Shown: one piece after another, positions 54,730 through 64,000 of the stretch
Layout: every line of letters starts with the position of its first letter
Numbering within the stretch: position 1 is the first letter of the stretch
Virus record (IMG/VR): IMGVR_UViG_3300046474_000061
Location: 1 to 64,000 of that record
DNA: 64,000 nucleotides
Origin: a virus
Direction: 5' to 3' (one strand)
Program-made: the position numbers and the translations under genes
The notes under the pieces: model-generated
Seen by the model: only the letters and a program-made list of their open reading frames with translations
The model's database searches: none
Told to the model about the DNA's origin: nothing

Positions 54730-56718
54730 TTAAATGCCTCCTTTAAGAGCCTTATCGGCAGCCCCCGGACCAAAAGCTTCATCAAACATTTTCTTTGCCT
54801 CGGGCGTCGGGGAAGCCTTCAGCTCTTTAAGTGCACCTTCTTGCTGATCCTTTGGAATAGACGAGAAGTCTACATGCTGTATCTCTGGTGCAACAGGTTG
54901 AGCTACCGGAGTAGGCATACCCTGCGGCATACTTGCTTTAGCAATATTGTTGTTGAGATCTTTAAGGTAAGCAGTTTGAGGACTATTCTCACCATACAAA
55001 TCAACAATACTCTGTTCAACACGCTCAGGACGAAGGCCAGTTTTGATACCTTTACGAGTCTCAAATTCAGTTACAGCATCATTTTTGCTGAGCATGGTAT
55101 TTTCAGCCTTAAGTTTATTGTAACCATCAGCAACCATGATTTTCAGAGTAGGCAAAATTTGGTCATCAGTACGACCCTGACTAACAAGTTTCATAGCTTT
55201 ATCGTAATCTGCATTAGAAACTCGGTTATCAGTAGACATGGACTGAGCCAACTGGTTAGCAGTGGTCATCTTAAGGACATTGAACTTAGCAGCATTGATC
55301 GCAGACTGATCGTTCTCAGCGCCAATAGAGGTCGAACTGAAAAACTTCTCAGCAGCTTCCTTCTGTTGAAGAACAAGTTGTTCGTACTTACCCGGATCCT
55401 TTTCGGGATTCGTAGTAGCAATCTGTTTCTGGAAGTCATCAACAGCAGCAAACAAAGCCTGAGCTTCACCCTTCAGATCCTTGACAGTACCAAGGCCATT
55501 GTTGACCATGGAGGCAGCACGAGGATCGTCATGAAGAATCTGAGCCATCTGAGTTGCAGAGTTCAGAGCCTGAGAGAAGTTAACAACCTTAGCTCGGTAC
55601 AAAGTAGAGTCCTTAGAGTACTGAGTAACAAGACCCTGATAGTACTTAAGGTCTTCTTTGTCCATAGGAACAGGAGGTTTACCAGTGATATACTGTGGTC
55701 TACCGGCCGGATCAGAAGTAGTATCTCTAATACCATGTTCATCCCTAACACCAAAAAATTGCTTGACACCTTCTGGAGTCTCTTGGAAGTAGATCTGTCC
55801 ACCAGTACCTTCAGCTTCAGCCTTGATAGCAGCCTCTGTGACCTTAGCCGTGCGAATAGCTGCAATCTTTGTATCGGCCTTACGAAGTGCATCAGCATTT
55901 TTAGTATCGATTGCATTTTGTCTGTCAAAGTAAGCCTGACCCAAATCACCAACTTCAGTGACATTGGTAGGAACACGCTTGTATGCAAGGTTCATATTTG
56001 AAGTATCGACAGTAGGTTCTTCGTAGTCAGTGATACCACCACCAGCCAACTGATTGGCAGCAACAAGACGCTGCTTGATACCAGGCATAAGATCCATTCC
56101 AGAGAGAAGGTCAGTATGCTTAGGAGCCTGTTCAGCACGAGCAGGGGAAGCAGCATCGATAGCAGACTGAGGATTAGTGACAGCCATAGGCATAACTACT
56201 TTCTTTGTAGAAGGCTTGTAGTTAAGATCCTTCTGATAGTAGCCAGCGTCAAGTTCTTTGGCCACTGTGGCTACACCACGAACACGAATTTCTGGCAAAA
56301 GGGAATTAGCTAGTTCAGAATCACCCTTAGCCAATGTCTTAGCTTGGTTTGCCCATTCATTTTCTTGGTCTTGTTTTTCTTTACGCTTATCAGCATACTT
56401 ACCGAGGGCCTGCCAACCTACAGAGAACTGGTTGTTAGCGAGTTCTGCATCACGGGTAATCTTAGCCTGTTCATCAGAATGCTTCCAAGCGGCTGCTTGA
56501 TCTGACAAGGCAAAACCACGTTGTTTCTCATCACGAGCATCCTGAGCAGCTTGATTACGAGCATAGAGAGTCTCCTCGTGAGCATAGGCTTCCTTAGTCT
56601 TTTGAGCGTCGTACTCCCGAGCTTCTTTCAGCTTCTTATCTTCACGCTTGTTCTCTTCAGTACGTTCACGAGCACGATTAAAGGCTTCAGCAAAGCCTGT
56701 CATAAAGTTCTGAGCCAT
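54730..56718 (-). CDS. internal virion protein, helical
   Basis: A 662-aa protein. The N-terminal 120 residues are highly charged coiled-coil (AFNRARERTEENKREDKKLK), the rest Gln/Asp/Ala-rich helix. It lies between two other presumed ejection proteins, like T7 gp15. No enzymatic motif seen. Confidence 0.65.
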   Translation of the reverse strand: MAQNFMTGFAEAFNRARERTEENKREDKKLKEAREYDAQKTKEAYAHEETLYARNQAAQDARDEKQRGFALSDQAAAWKHSDEQAKITRDAELANNQFSVGWQALGKYADKRKEKQDQENEWANQAKTLAKGDSELANSLLPEIRVRGVATVAKELDAGYYQKDLNYKPSTKKVVMPMAVTNPQSAIDAASPARAEQAPKHTDLLSGMDLMPGIKQRLVAANQLAGGGITDYEEPTVDTSNMNLAYKRVPTNVTEVGDLGQAYFDRQNAIDTKNADALRKADTKIAAIRTAKVTEAAIKAEAEGTGGQIYFQETPEGVKQFFGVRDEHGIRDTTSDPAGRPQYITGKPPVPMDKEDLKYYQGLVTQYSKDSTLYRAKVVNFSQALNSATQMAQILHDDPRAASMVNNGLGTVKDLKGEAQALFAAVDDFQKQIATTNPEKDPGKYEQLVLQQKEAAEKFFSSTSIGAENDQSAINAAKFNVLKMTTANQLAQSMSTDNRVSNADYDKAMKLVSQGRTDDQILPTLKIMVADGYNKLKAENTMLSKNDAVTEFETRKGIKTGLRPERVEQSIVDLYGENSPQTAYLKDLNNNIAKASMPQGMPTPVAQPVAPEIQHVDFSSIPKDQQEGALKELKASPTPEAKKMFDEAFGPGAADKALKGGI

Positions 56719-57287
56719 TACTTAGCCTCTCCTTCTCCACCCGATGGGTCACCACCAGTCATAGCCATAAAGCCTTGCTGTTGTAGATCGTTGTTTTGTT
56801 CAGGTTCACCAGAGGCATCACCCTGCCCTTCAGAAGCAGCATCTTTAATCTCTGGAAGCTGTTCATCAAGAAGTTTAAAGCCACCCGGAGGAGTCTTAAA
56901 ATTCTGAACATTCTGAAGGTATGTACCAGTCGTGAAGTTATCTTCATCATCATCGATACCAAGATTGTATTCAATACCAAACTGCATACAAATGAGTTCG
57001 ACCATACGAGTAAGTGGACCTGCCATAAGCAATGTAAAGTCTACCGTCCACTTTCCTTCTCCCACACCCTGAGTAAGAAGCATATCAGCAATCTGCCAAA
57101 GAGGGACACCAATTTCAGCCATAGTGAGAAGACCATTGGCCACCTTGAACTGGGTGATCTTTTTTGCAAGGAAGTCTAGGGCATCATCCAAATCACTAAA
57201 TTCCGGAGGCTGTCTCCAAGGATAGTTCTTCGTATCAGACGTAAAGTTTTCACCCGGAATGGGTCCAGAATTAAATGTGGCTGCCAT
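56718..57287 (-). CDS. hypothetical virion protein, 189 aa
   Basis: A 189-aa product with a structured N-terminal 120 residues and a Gln/Gly/Pro-rich C-terminus. It has 1-base overlaps with both neighbours. It may be a small internal core protein (position like T7 gp14). No family recognised. Confidence 0.6.
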   Translation of the reverse strand: MAATFNSGPIPGENFTSDTKNYPWRQPPEFSDLDDALDFLAKKITQFKVANGLLTMAEIGVPLWQIADMLLTQGVGEGKWTVDFTLLMAGPLTRMVELICMQFGIEYNLGIDDDEDNFTTGTYLQNVQNFKTPPGGFKLLDEQLPEIKDAASEGQGDASGEPEQNNDLQQQGFMAMTGGDPSGGEGEAK

Positions 57288-57496
57288 TAGATCTCTCCAT
57301 CTTCCTCTGCAGGAATTTCTTTGTTTGCATAACGCTTAGCTGCACCAAGTTTACGACGAGCAGTCTTTCCCATATCATCAAAGAACTTATGATTATACTT
57401 CATTGGTTTACCAGTTGCCTTTTCATACTCATCGAAGTTGGCACCATCGTAAAACTTCTTAACTGCACGCCTAAAGATTTCATCATCCATAGCCAT
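57287..57496 (-). CDS. small basic virion-region protein, 69 aa
   Basis: A 69-aa product: MAMDDEIFRRAVKKFYDGAN, a Lys/Arg-rich middle, an acidic end. It overlaps neighbours by one base at each side. Function unknown. Confidence 0.6.
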   Translation of the reverse strand: MAMDDEIFRRAVKKFYDGANFDEYEKATGKPMKYNHKFFDDMGKTARRKLGAAKRYANKEIPAEEDGEI

Positions 57497-59112
57497 TAAA
57501 AGATACCTTTCATCATTTCACCAAAGCTGTCAGAACCAACAAACGAACCTACGATAGATCCGATTGCTGCACTAGTAGCACCCTTAGAATTGATCTTACC
57601 TTGGAGTTTAGTCATTGCAACAGCAGCCTGTCTGTCCTTTTCGGATTCAGAAGACTTCCATGCATAGTCAAGCAGAGCATCTGAACGATCCCAAAGCTGA
57701 TTAAGCTGGTTGACTGTAAGATCGAACTTGTTCTTAGCATCAGTCGTAGCAGCTTCGTACTTCTGTTGGTCATCTTGAAGCTGTACCTGCTGTCTCCAGT
57801 TGGCATTAGCTACAGCGATATTATACTGTTGTTCAGAGTAAAACTTCTGACGAGAGTCTTCCATATTAGCATTGAACTTATCAGCATCCAAAGTCTGTGA
57901 ACTGTTGAACTGAGAGATCTGAGTATTCAAAGAAGCATAGAACTTATCGAGATCATTCTGACTCTCAGCCATGAACTGATTCTTTACATTCTCAGCATTA
58001 GCATCAGTCAAGATACTCTGGATACGTGCTTGGTTGTTAATAACCTGAGCCTGTTGTTCATTGTCGAGGTTCTTAAGGTCCATAGCGAGAAATGCCTGAG
58101 CGTTAGTAACAGCAGCAGTCATTCGGTTGTCTAGATTAGTCTGTTCGAACTTAGCAAGAACGTTGGCAGCATTGATAGTTGCCTGTTGCTTGTTATCAAG
58201 GTTTTTGACAGTAAGTGTCTGGAAGAATGCAGCATCCTGTTGAGCAATCGGAAGTGATGCTTCAAGGAGAGCCTGAGACATAGCCGCTGTAGCAGCCGTA
58301 CCAGTCATACCACCAAAGGCAGCAATCTTAGATACGTTACGAGCAGTAGCAGCAGCCCAAGAAGGAATCTTAGGTTCACCTGTAGCTGGATCAACAAACT
58401 GATCCTGAAGGAGTGCTAGCTGTCCCTGAAGGGTTGCCTTGGAATCTACGTAGTTACCTTCACCAAGCTGTTGAGCAAGAAGCTTACCAGCACTAGTTGA
58501 GGTATCAATGATATTCGAGAGATCCTGTTTGGCATAGTCCTTAAGGGCTGCACCAAGCTCATTCTTCGTACCATCTTTATTAACACCAGTAGCGATACCA
58601 GTTGTATCAGCCTGTGGTACATCCTTAATTTGAGCATTGTCAGAGACAGTACCCTGAGCTGCTTCCATCTGGTTGTCAGCTACTTTATCTTCAGTCTTTG
58701 TTACATCGTAGCCATGAGCAGCGGTTGGATCCTGTTGATCTACCTGACCGGAAGTAACCGTAGGGCTATTACCAAGAGCTAGATTAGGATCATTAGGATT
58801 GATCTGAGCGGCTTGTCCAGTCTGACTTGGATTTGCAAGAGCGTCCGTTACAGACATTCCAGAAGTATTACCTGCAAGTTGTCCACCAGCAGAGGTTACA
58901 TTCTGAGGAGTGACTGTACCACCATTATAGGTAGAGGCAGCTTTATCAGCAGTAGCCTGATCGGCTGAGTTCAACCAAGTAGAACCTTTAGCCTGATAGT
59001 CAGCCCATGCTCTAGCGCCTTCATGTTCTTTATCGACATTATCGCCACCCTTTAGGTTAGGGTTAGCAGCTACGTAACCAGCCCAGTCGAAATTATCTTG
59101 TGTATATGCCAT
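57496..59112 (-). CDS. structural / internal virion protein, 538 aa
   Basis: Begins DNFDWAGYVAANPNLKGGDN, a short YVAANPDL-type repeat known from surface and virion proteins. Then comes a Thr/Gln/Asn-rich linker, a long coiled-coil (about residues 330-480, Gln/Asn/Asp-rich) and a C-terminal Gly-rich amphipathic segment (GSIVGSFVGSDSFGEM). Probably a core or ejection protein. Confidence 0.6.
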   Translation of the reverse strand: MAYTQDNFDWAGYVAANPNLKGGDNVDKEHEGARAWADYQAKGSTWLNSADQATADKAASTYNGGTVTPQNVTSAGGQLAGNTSGMSVTDALANPSQTGQAAQINPNDPNLALGNSPTVTSGQVDQQDPTAAHGYDVTKTEDKVADNQMEAAQGTVSDNAQIKDVPQADTTGIATGVNKDGTKNELGAALKDYAKQDLSNIIDTSTSAGKLLAQQLGEGNYVDSKATLQGQLALLQDQFVDPATGEPKIPSWAAATARNVSKIAAFGGMTGTAATAAMSQALLEASLPIAQQDAAFFQTLTVKNLDNKQQATINAANVLAKFEQTNLDNRMTAAVTNAQAFLAMDLKNLDNEQQAQVINNQARIQSILTDANAENVKNQFMAESQNDLDKFYASLNTQISQFNSSQTLDADKFNANMEDSRQKFYSEQQYNIAVANANWRQQVQLQDDQQKYEAATTDAKNKFDLTVNQLNQLWDRSDALLDYAWKSSESEKDRQAAVAMTKLQGKINSKGATSAAIGSIVGSFVGSDSFGEMMKGIF

Positions 59113-59408
59113 TATTTGTCCCCTTGAACTAGTCCATCCCGTAGGACGATGTAATCGACAAAAGCCTTATGTCTGTAATAACAATCAATCAATGATACCC
59201 TATCTGTGATCCAGAGCCTCTCAACCTGCTTCTGTGTCAAGGGGCCTTCCTTGAAGTCTACAGGGATGTTGCAGTCTTTCATCATTTCTTGTTCAGCGGG
59301 AGTCAGTCTTATTGGATTTGGGTATAGTGATTTGTTTGACACGCAGGCTGCTAGAAGCACTGAGAGCAGGCTCATTAGCACGAGGGTCTTTATCGGCTGC
59401 ATCTTCAA
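59112..59408 (-). CDS. o-spanin (Rz1-like outer-membrane lipoprotein)
   Basis: A 98-aa product. Signal peptide MKMQPIKTLVLMSLLSVLLA then ACVSN (lipobox LAAC). The first 39 codons overlap the i-spanin gene in a different frame, the classic Rz/Rz1 layout. With the i-spanin it fuses inner and outer membranes in the last step of lysis. Confidence 0.8.
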   Translation of the reverse strand: MKMQPIKTLVLMSLLSVLLAACVSNKSLYPNPIRLTPAEQEMMKDCNIPVDFKEGPLTQKQVERLWITDRVSLIDCYYRHKAFVDYIVLRDGLVQGDK

Positions 59409-59661
59409 ACTCCCTGATCTGTTGTCTGAGGTTATTCATTTTTGTATTGTATTCGGCGATCTGCTCTGCCTCTTTTTTCTTTGCATAGAGGTTAGCAGCA
59501 TCAAGCCTGTTTCTTTGTTCAGTTACCTGTTGAGCAACTTCTAGTTTGTAGGCATTCAGTTTAGAGATACCTAGCTTGTAACCAAGGTGGGCAGAGACTA
59601 AGATAGCCAGCACAGCGGCTAGTACAAAGTAAATCTCTTTCTTAAACAGGAGTTGAATCAT
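59293..59661 (-). CDS. i-spanin (Rz-like inner-membrane protein)
   Basis: A 122-aa product from ATG 59661. N-terminal TM IYFVLAAVLAILVSAHLGYK, then a long periplasmic coiled-coil (QQVTEQRNRLDAANLYAKKK, KMNNLRQQIREFEDAAD). The start overlaps the endolysin end by 20 bases and the gene overlaps the o-spanin. A longer upstream frame lies wholly inside the endolysin and is not used. Confidence 0.8.
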   Translation of the reverse strand: MIQLLFKKEIYFVLAAVLAILVSAHLGYKLGISKLNAYKLEVAQQVTEQRNRLDAANLYAKKKEAEQIAEYNTKMNNLRQQIREFEDAADKDPRANEPALSASSSLRVKQITIPKSNKTDSR

Positions 59662-60109
59662 TACAGAATCTCTCCTCTTTAGCTCTACGAATTTGAAGAC
59701 CCTTCCAGACCTTACCACCTGCCTTATTGAATGAAGCAAGTGTCTTACAAGCCTGAGAGTACATTTTGTCATTAAGTTTCTGAGGTAGGCTTGACTTACA
59801 GAAGCCACCAGTACCAATGTTAAACGTCAGAGATACCATTGAGATGTAAGTTCTGATCGGGATAGCATCAGGTTCCTTGAGACACTTTCTCATACCTTCT
59901 TCGTGTACCTGAATCTCCTTAATGAACTCTACGTCACATTCTGCCTTAGTCTTTACCATACCGGGCTTGACACCCTTCGTTAGACCTTGGCAGATAGTCC
60001 AGACACCAATAACATCTTTGTATGCTTTGGCAGAGTATCCTTCGAAACCACCAATCAGAGAGATTGCCACTGCGGCAGCAATGCTACCCTTCTGTAATCT
60101 ACTCGCCAT
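59642..60109 (-). CDS. endolysin, GH24 lysozyme-type with N-terminal membrane segment
   Basis: A 155-aa product from ATG 60109 behind AGGAG (an upstream ATG lacks a site). Residues 7-22 (GSIAAAVAISLIGGFEG) form a weakly hydrophobic, Ala/Gly-rich helix as in signal-arrest-release endolysins. It is followed by the catalytic Glu-x8-Asp/Cys-x5-Thr region FEGYSAKAYKDVIGVWTICQ then GLT. Cleaves glycan strands. A SAR type would need no large-pore holin. Confidence 0.85.
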   Translation of the reverse strand: MASRLQKGSIAAAVAISLIGGFEGYSAKAYKDVIGVWTICQGLTKGVKPGMVKTKAECDVEFIKEIQVHEEGMRKCLKEPDAIPIRTYISMVSLTFNIGTGGFCKSSLPQKLNDKMYSQACKTLASFNKAGGKVWKGLQIRRAKEERFCNDSTPV

Positions 60110-60329
60110 CTTTTTCTCCTGACAATTCCTTTTGTGAGATAATACGTGCAATGTTTGATCCGATGATAGTCAGGAGGGCACCCACAGCAAAGGTTCCCCT
60201 TGGTATGTCGTACCACTCCTGGATATACGGAAGCATGAACTCAGCAAAGCTAAGAGCACCAGCAAGGGTATTAAGCTTAACTGACCATGCATATTTGATA
60301 ATGTCTTTCCAATCGTCACGTAATGCCAT
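60099..60329 (-). CDS. holin
   Basis: A 76-aa product. DWKDIIKYAWSVKLNTLAGA is a common phage holin start, followed by two hydrophobic stretches (ALSFAEFMLPYI, TFAVGALLTIIGSNIARII) and a charged end. It overlaps the endolysin start, as holins often do. Controls lysis timing. Confidence 0.75.
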   Translation of the reverse strand: MALRDDWKDIIKYAWSVKLNTLAGALSFAEFMLPYIQEWYDIPRGTFAVGALLTIIGSNIARIISQKELSGEKDGE

Positions 60330-61783
60330 TAGTAATACACCTTTATCACATAAAAACCTTCAAAATTTTGTGTGCTAGATAGCTGTATAGCATTGATAGG
60401 ACCTTGACCTATCCACGAACTAACAATCCCGTGATATAGACTACTGGTTGCGTTTGCGTAATACGTCGCTGTCCCTAATGAGTTCGAGTATCCAGAACGC
60501 GTCGCAATCGAAAACTTAGCCTGTGCTCCAAATCCACTTGTACTCTTAGGTATTATTGAAGAAAACCATCCGAATGATCCGGCTGAAGAATTTGTCGAAC
60601 TGTCTGTACTTTGTGCAGTAGTCGTGGTGTGTCGTGTATAAAGAAAGTTATTTCCATAGTCAGCCGCACCAGAATAGTATGAAGACCCATTGTTCGTGCT
60701 GTATCGAAGAATAATTGTCGCTGCAACTGTCGAAGGGATTGCCCAAATGTCGCACTCAATTAGTTTAGGAGTACCCTGCACTCCAAGATCAGTAATGTTA
60801 ACAGGACCAGCACCAGAAAACGACGCTGCAAACACACGAGTATTAAGGCCCAAGGTCTGACGAGCTGTCGCATCATCTGCATCATCGATTAAGGTACGAC
60901 CATAAGCCGAAAGGTCAGTGATAGAAGCAGTTCCCGAACCAGTGAAGTACGGGAGTTTATTGGCAGCTGAAGTCAAACCAGCAATAGCCTGTAGTTCTGC
61001 ATCTTGTGCTTGGACATCTGTACCGATAACAAGACCGAGGTTCGTTCTGGCCCCTGATGCAGTAGAACTTCCAGTACCACCATCAGCTACAGCTAGATCA
61101 GTGATGCCAGTAATAGAGCCACCAGTAATGGTAGCAGAGGAAGATGTTACAGCACCATTGGTGTTACCCGTTACGTTACCTGTTATATTCCCCGTGAAAG
61201 TACCAGCGATAGTACCACCGGTGATCGTAACAGAAGAAGCATCCTGAGTGGCTATAGTGCCTAGACCTAGATTAGTCCTCGCAATAGAGGCTGTGCTTGC
61301 CCCCGTTCCACCATCAGCAATTGCCAGATCCGTGATCCCGGTGATACTACCACCAGTCACACTGACCGAGTTACTGTTTTGTGTCGCTATTGTGCCCAGT
61401 CCCAGGTTAGTTCGGGCAGCCGAAGCGGTAGAGGCACCAGTGCCCCCATCAGCAACTGCTAGGTCAGTAATACCAGTGATTGTACCACCGGTAATAGAAA
61501 CTGTACCTGAATTCTGTTCGGCCATCGTACCAAGACCGAGGTTGGTTTTAACACCTGCCACATCAGTAGCTCCAGTACCACCATTAGCGATGGGAAGAGT
61601 TCCTGTGACAGCGGAGGTGAGGAGAATCTTTTGACCCTCCCCAACTGTTCCGTCATGTGAGTGGCCAGAGTTACCATCAAAAGCAGCTTGAAGCTGGTTA
61701 TATTCATTGTTGAAATGTTCAGCCTGAATCCTGTTACCATTGATGATATCAGCGGCAGACTGTCTGACGTATCCCTGTCCCAT
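60329..61783 (-). CDS. tail fibre protein with tandem repeats
   Basis: A 484-aa product. The N-terminus (MGQGYVRQSAADIINGNRIQ, SGHSHDGTVGEGQ) is shared with the second fibre at 62328, so both attach to the same virion site. The middle is repeated units of roughly 43 residues (ADGGTGASTASAARTNLGLG, VTGGSITGITDLA), typical trimeric beta-helix shaft. The C-terminal 140 residues are a separate receptor-binding domain. Confidence 0.8.
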   Translation of the reverse strand: MGQGYVRQSAADIINGNRIQAEHFNNEYNQLQAAFDGNSGHSHDGTVGEGQKILLTSAVTGTLPIANGGTGATDVAGVKTNLGLGTMAEQNSGTVSITGGTITGITDLAVADGGTGASTASAARTNLGLGTIATQNSNSVSVTGGSITGITDLAIADGGTGASTASIARTNLGLGTIATQDASSVTITGGTIAGTFTGNITGNVTGNTNGAVTSSSATITGGSITGITDLAVADGGTGSSTASGARTNLGLVIGTDVQAQDAELQAIAGLTSAANKLPYFTGSGTASITDLSAYGRTLIDDADDATARQTLGLNTRVFAASFSGAGPVNITDLGVQGTPKLIECDIWAIPSTVAATIILRYSTNNGSSYYSGAADYGNNFLYTRHTTTTAQSTDSSTNSSAGSFGWFSSIIPKSTSGFGAQAKFSIATRSGYSNSLGTATYYANATSSLYHGIVSSWIGQGPINAIQLSSTQNFEGFYVIKVYY

Positions 61784-61793
61784 TATTTATTCC

Positions 61794-62315
61794 TTATTTA
61801 AATCTCCAAGGTCGTGTCTTAATCTGGTGATAGCCACCATAGTTCAGGTAGTTCCATCCTACCCAAGCCTTCTTCCCTCGATAACCAAAGAACTTCCAAC
61901 CTTTGTCAGACTGGATGACATACCAATAATGGTCTTCAGGGTAGGGAATACCGTCTTCGAAGATAATCTGGACTTTAGGTGTATCTTTGAAGCCAAGGAG
62001 GAAGGCATTAAAGCCATACCCCGGATTACGACAAATCCATTTCATTCTCTGTAAGAAGAGTTTCCCCTTGGAGAGTGTGGCAGGATCTTCGAACCCTCGG
62101 ACCTGATCATCCCAACCACCATCCAACGTGTTGTCATGAGTGTAGAAGTAGACCCACCAACCACCCGGTTTGTTATTGTCCGTCAGGACAGACCAAGCAG
62201 CTAGGAAAGGGCTTAGTATCCATGAGCCGAAAGTTCCTACGAACCATGACAGCAACGCAAGAACCGGATAAGCAAGCATAGAATACCAAGCCTGTTTAAA
62301 TACTTTCCAGAACAT
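61794..62315 (-). CDS. hypothetical phage protein, membrane segments, Trp-rich
   Basis: A 173-aa product. Two hydrophobic segments at the start (WYSMLAYPVLALLSWFVGTF, ILSPFLAAWSV), then a soluble Trp/Tyr/Gly-rich domain ending WVGWNYLNYGGYHQIKTRPW. Found between two fibre genes. Similar proteins occur widely in phages without known role; a virion or host-surface function is possible. Confidence 0.65.
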   Translation of the reverse strand: MFWKVFKQAWYSMLAYPVLALLSWFVGTFGSWILSPFLAAWSVLTDNNKPGGWWVYFYTHDNTLDGGWDDQVRGFEDPATLSKGKLFLQRMKWICRNPGYGFNAFLLGFKDTPKVQIIFEDGIPYPEDHYWYVIQSDKGWKFFGYRGKKAWVGWNYLNYGGYHQIKTRPWRFK

Positions 62316-62327
62316 TATGACTCCTTA

Positions 62328-63830
62328 TTAAGTTTTGATGATGTACATAAGAGCGATATTACGAGGACGAGCCTCGGTGCCACCATTGTTCTGGATAGAA
62401 ATACCAGTACCAGCAGCAGCGATAGTAATACCAACACCAACCGTAGTCGTTACTGCACCAGTACCAGACGCTGTAATATAACCACCGTTAGAACCAGTAC
62501 CAGAGCCGATGTACGAAGCACCGACTTGGTGGGCGTGACCAGGATCAGAGTAACCATGGGCGTGTCCCGGATCAGTAATAGCGTGATTGTGTGCAAGATT
62601 TTGAGAAGTTTGAGAGGTACCAATTGCACGACCAGAGTCAGTACCCTTACTATGATCCCAACCACGAATGAATTCACCACGGAGGTCAGGGATCTTAAAG
62701 GTCGTAGACCCATCACCTGCACCATAAGTCGTACCGATTGCAGCAAAGAGCGCAGCATAGGTTGTACGAGAGATAGTAGATCCGTCACACTCAAGCCAGT
62801 TACTAGGAGCAGTGGATCCACCAAAGGCGGCTACGATACCGGCAGGAGCAGCGTTAGCAATCGTCTCAGCCTTAGAGTAGACATCAAGATTGGTACGTGC
62901 ATTAGCGGCATCAGAGGCTCCAGTACCACCATCAGTCAGTGCGATATCAGTAATACCTGTGATAGTACCACCAGTAATCGTACCTCCCGTAATGGCGACA
63001 GAGTTAGCATTCTGTGTGCTCATTGTGCCTAGACCAAGATTGGTTCTAGCAGTAGCAGCATCGGAAGCTCCAGTACCACCATCAGCAACAGTGATATCCG
63101 TAATGCCTGAGACAGAGCCTCCAGTGATTGAAACAGAGTTACTATTCTGAGTAGCTATTGATCCAAGGCCAAGGGTCGTACGAGCAGTTCCTGCATCAGC
63201 GTCATCGAGTAGGGTTTTGATGTATGTAGAGACACCGAGAGTAGTCTGCGCTGTAGAGGCATCAGCATCGTCAAGGAGCGTCTTTATGTAAGTAGAGATA
63301 CCTAGAGTCGTCTGAGCCGTAGAAGCGTCTGCATCGTCCAGTATGGATCGAGCATAGGCTGTCAGAGGTGTGACTGCATAAGTGTCAGAAGCAGTCGTGT
63401 AGATCATCTTATCTGCTGAGGTTGTTTGTCCAGCAATGGAGTTCAGTGCAGTATTGTAAGGTTGAAACCTACGCCAGATAGCAGCACTAGGAGTCGAGTC
63501 TAGGCAGGTATACATGAGATCGCTAGTCGTATCGATCCATCGAGAACCTACTGCATAACCGTCATTAGCATCGTCATTGGCCGTAGGGGCAGTAGTGGCA
63601 TCAACCTTATCGATACCACCAGTACCACCATTCACAACAGGAAGAACACCAGTGATGGAGTTAGTAAGGTTGATCTTAGGACCTTCACCTACAGTACCAT
63701 CATGGGTGTGTCCAAGAGTTCCATCGAAGGCAGACTGAAGAGCGTTGAACTCGTTATTGATTGGAGTAGCTTCAACAATGTTACCATCGACGATTTCAGC
63801 AGAGCTTTGTCGAGTATAACTATTACCCAT
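62328..63830 (-). CDS. tail fibre protein with tail-collar domain
   Basis: A 500-aa product. The same N-terminal attachment region as the 60329 gene (SYTRQSSAEIVDGN, HTHDGTVGEGP), DADASTAQTTLG and GGTGASDAA shaft repeats, then a tail-collar-type domain: PAGIVAAFGGSTAPSNWLEC, YGAGDGSTTFKIPDLRGEFI, and a His-rich end with AHNHAITDPGHAHGY. Likely the main receptor-binding fibre. The stop of the next gene overlaps its ATG. Confidence 0.85.
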   Translation of the reverse strand: MGNSYTRQSSAEIVDGNIVEATPINNEFNALQSAFDGTLGHTHDGTVGEGPKINLTNSITGVLPVVNGGTGGIDKVDATTAPTANDDANDGYAVGSRWIDTTSDLMYTCLDSTPSAAIWRRFQPYNTALNSIAGQTTSADKMIYTTASDTYAVTPLTAYARSILDDADASTAQTTLGISTYIKTLLDDADASTAQTTLGVSTYIKTLLDDADAGTARTTLGLGSIATQNSNSVSITGGSVSGITDITVADGGTGASDAATARTNLGLGTMSTQNANSVAITGGTITGGTITGITDIALTDGGTGASDAANARTNLDVYSKAETIANAAPAGIVAAFGGSTAPSNWLECDGSTISRTTYAALFAAIGTTYGAGDGSTTFKIPDLRGEFIRGWDHSKGTDSGRAIGTSQTSQNLAHNHAITDPGHAHGYSDPGHAHQVGASYIGSGTGSNGGYITASGTGAVTTTVGVGITIAAAGTGISIQNNGGTEARPRNIALMYIIKT

Positions 63831-64000
63831 TATTTTCTTCCTTCTACATTAAAGTCATATAGAGCACCCTGAATTGTGTAGGAGGGGCCAGTATCATATG
63901 TCGAGTATTTCATCTGGACAGAGAACCCTGAGCCTTCTACGTTAGATAGCAGGACAGGAGTTGTAGCAACCGAGTAAGTAGCAACACCATAGATAGCATC
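63830..64000 (-). CDS. C-terminal end of another virion (tail) protein, partial
   Basis: Open at the right edge; 56 residues visible, ending TIQGALYDFNVEGRK. Beta-rich composition like tail tube or fibre-adapter ends. The stop overlaps the ATG of the collar-domain fibre gene. Too little to name. Confidence 0.6.
   Translation of the reverse strand, partial: DAIYGVATYSVATTPVLLSNVEGSGFSVQMKYSTYDTGPSYTIQGALYDFNVEGRK

Noticed and set aside
60329-63830. Repeats in the fibre genes as CRISPR or mobile repeats
   Set aside because: They are in-frame shaft repeats of two fibre proteins with protein-level periodicity. No CRISPR array is present in the window.

Overview
The window is most of the genome of a tailed bacteriophage with podovirus (T7-like) architecture and a Gram-negative host. 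The host type is suggested by a spanin pair, a lysozyme with an N-terminal membrane segment, lipobox proteins and sigma70-type promoters. Replication genes are T7-like: a family A DNA polymerase, a primase-helicase, a gp2.5-like SSB, a 5'-3' exonuclease and endonuclease I. No phage RNA polymerase gene is visible here.

Layout. (1) 12.05 kb down to 1, minus strand: small and large terminase, PhoH-like ATPase, small genes, SGNH-hydrolase fibre, portal, bifunctional peptidoglycan hydrolase, scaffold, and the major capsid protein cut by the left edge. (2) 12.05-14.87 kb: control region with divergent sigma70-like promoters, near-palindromic repeats, and about 1.3 kb that looks like a large structured RNA with long-range helices and a pseudoknot. 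(3) 14.87-22.4 kb, plus strand: many small early-type genes, several preceded by paired RNA hairpins, the second of which shows the ribosome binding site in its loop. (4) 22.6-35.1 kb, plus strand: a peptide-bond chemistry cluster (two carboxylate-amine ligases, an ATP-grasp ligase, three glutamine amidotransferases, and two GGCT-like proteins, the first at 21.2 kb). It is interleaved with small genes that end in the same acidic C-terminal tail (consensus YDPxQQGDxDEDI). (5) 35.1-50.9 kb, plus strand: replication, recombination and nucleotide metabolism (class II ribonucleotide reductase, ThyX, glutaredoxin, MazG), with a group I intron in the polymerase, homing endonucleases, many TTG starts and two apparent ATA starts. 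(6) 50.93-50.99 kb: bidirectional terminator. (7) 64.0 down to 51.0 kb, minus strand: tail fibres, holin, endolysin, spanins and large internal virion proteins.

Both minus-strand blocks are late genes. The left block runs off the left edge, and the right block enters from the right edge. The simplest reading is a circularly permuted map on which one late transcription unit starts near 12.3 kb, wraps around, and meets the rightward early/middle unit at the 50.95 kb terminator. Tail tube genes are probably in the short part not shown.

The most unusual contents are the repeated C-terminal tail beside an amide-ligase cluster (possibly a phage protein- or peptide-conjugation system), the structured RNA region, the paired-hairpin leaders, and the ATA starts.
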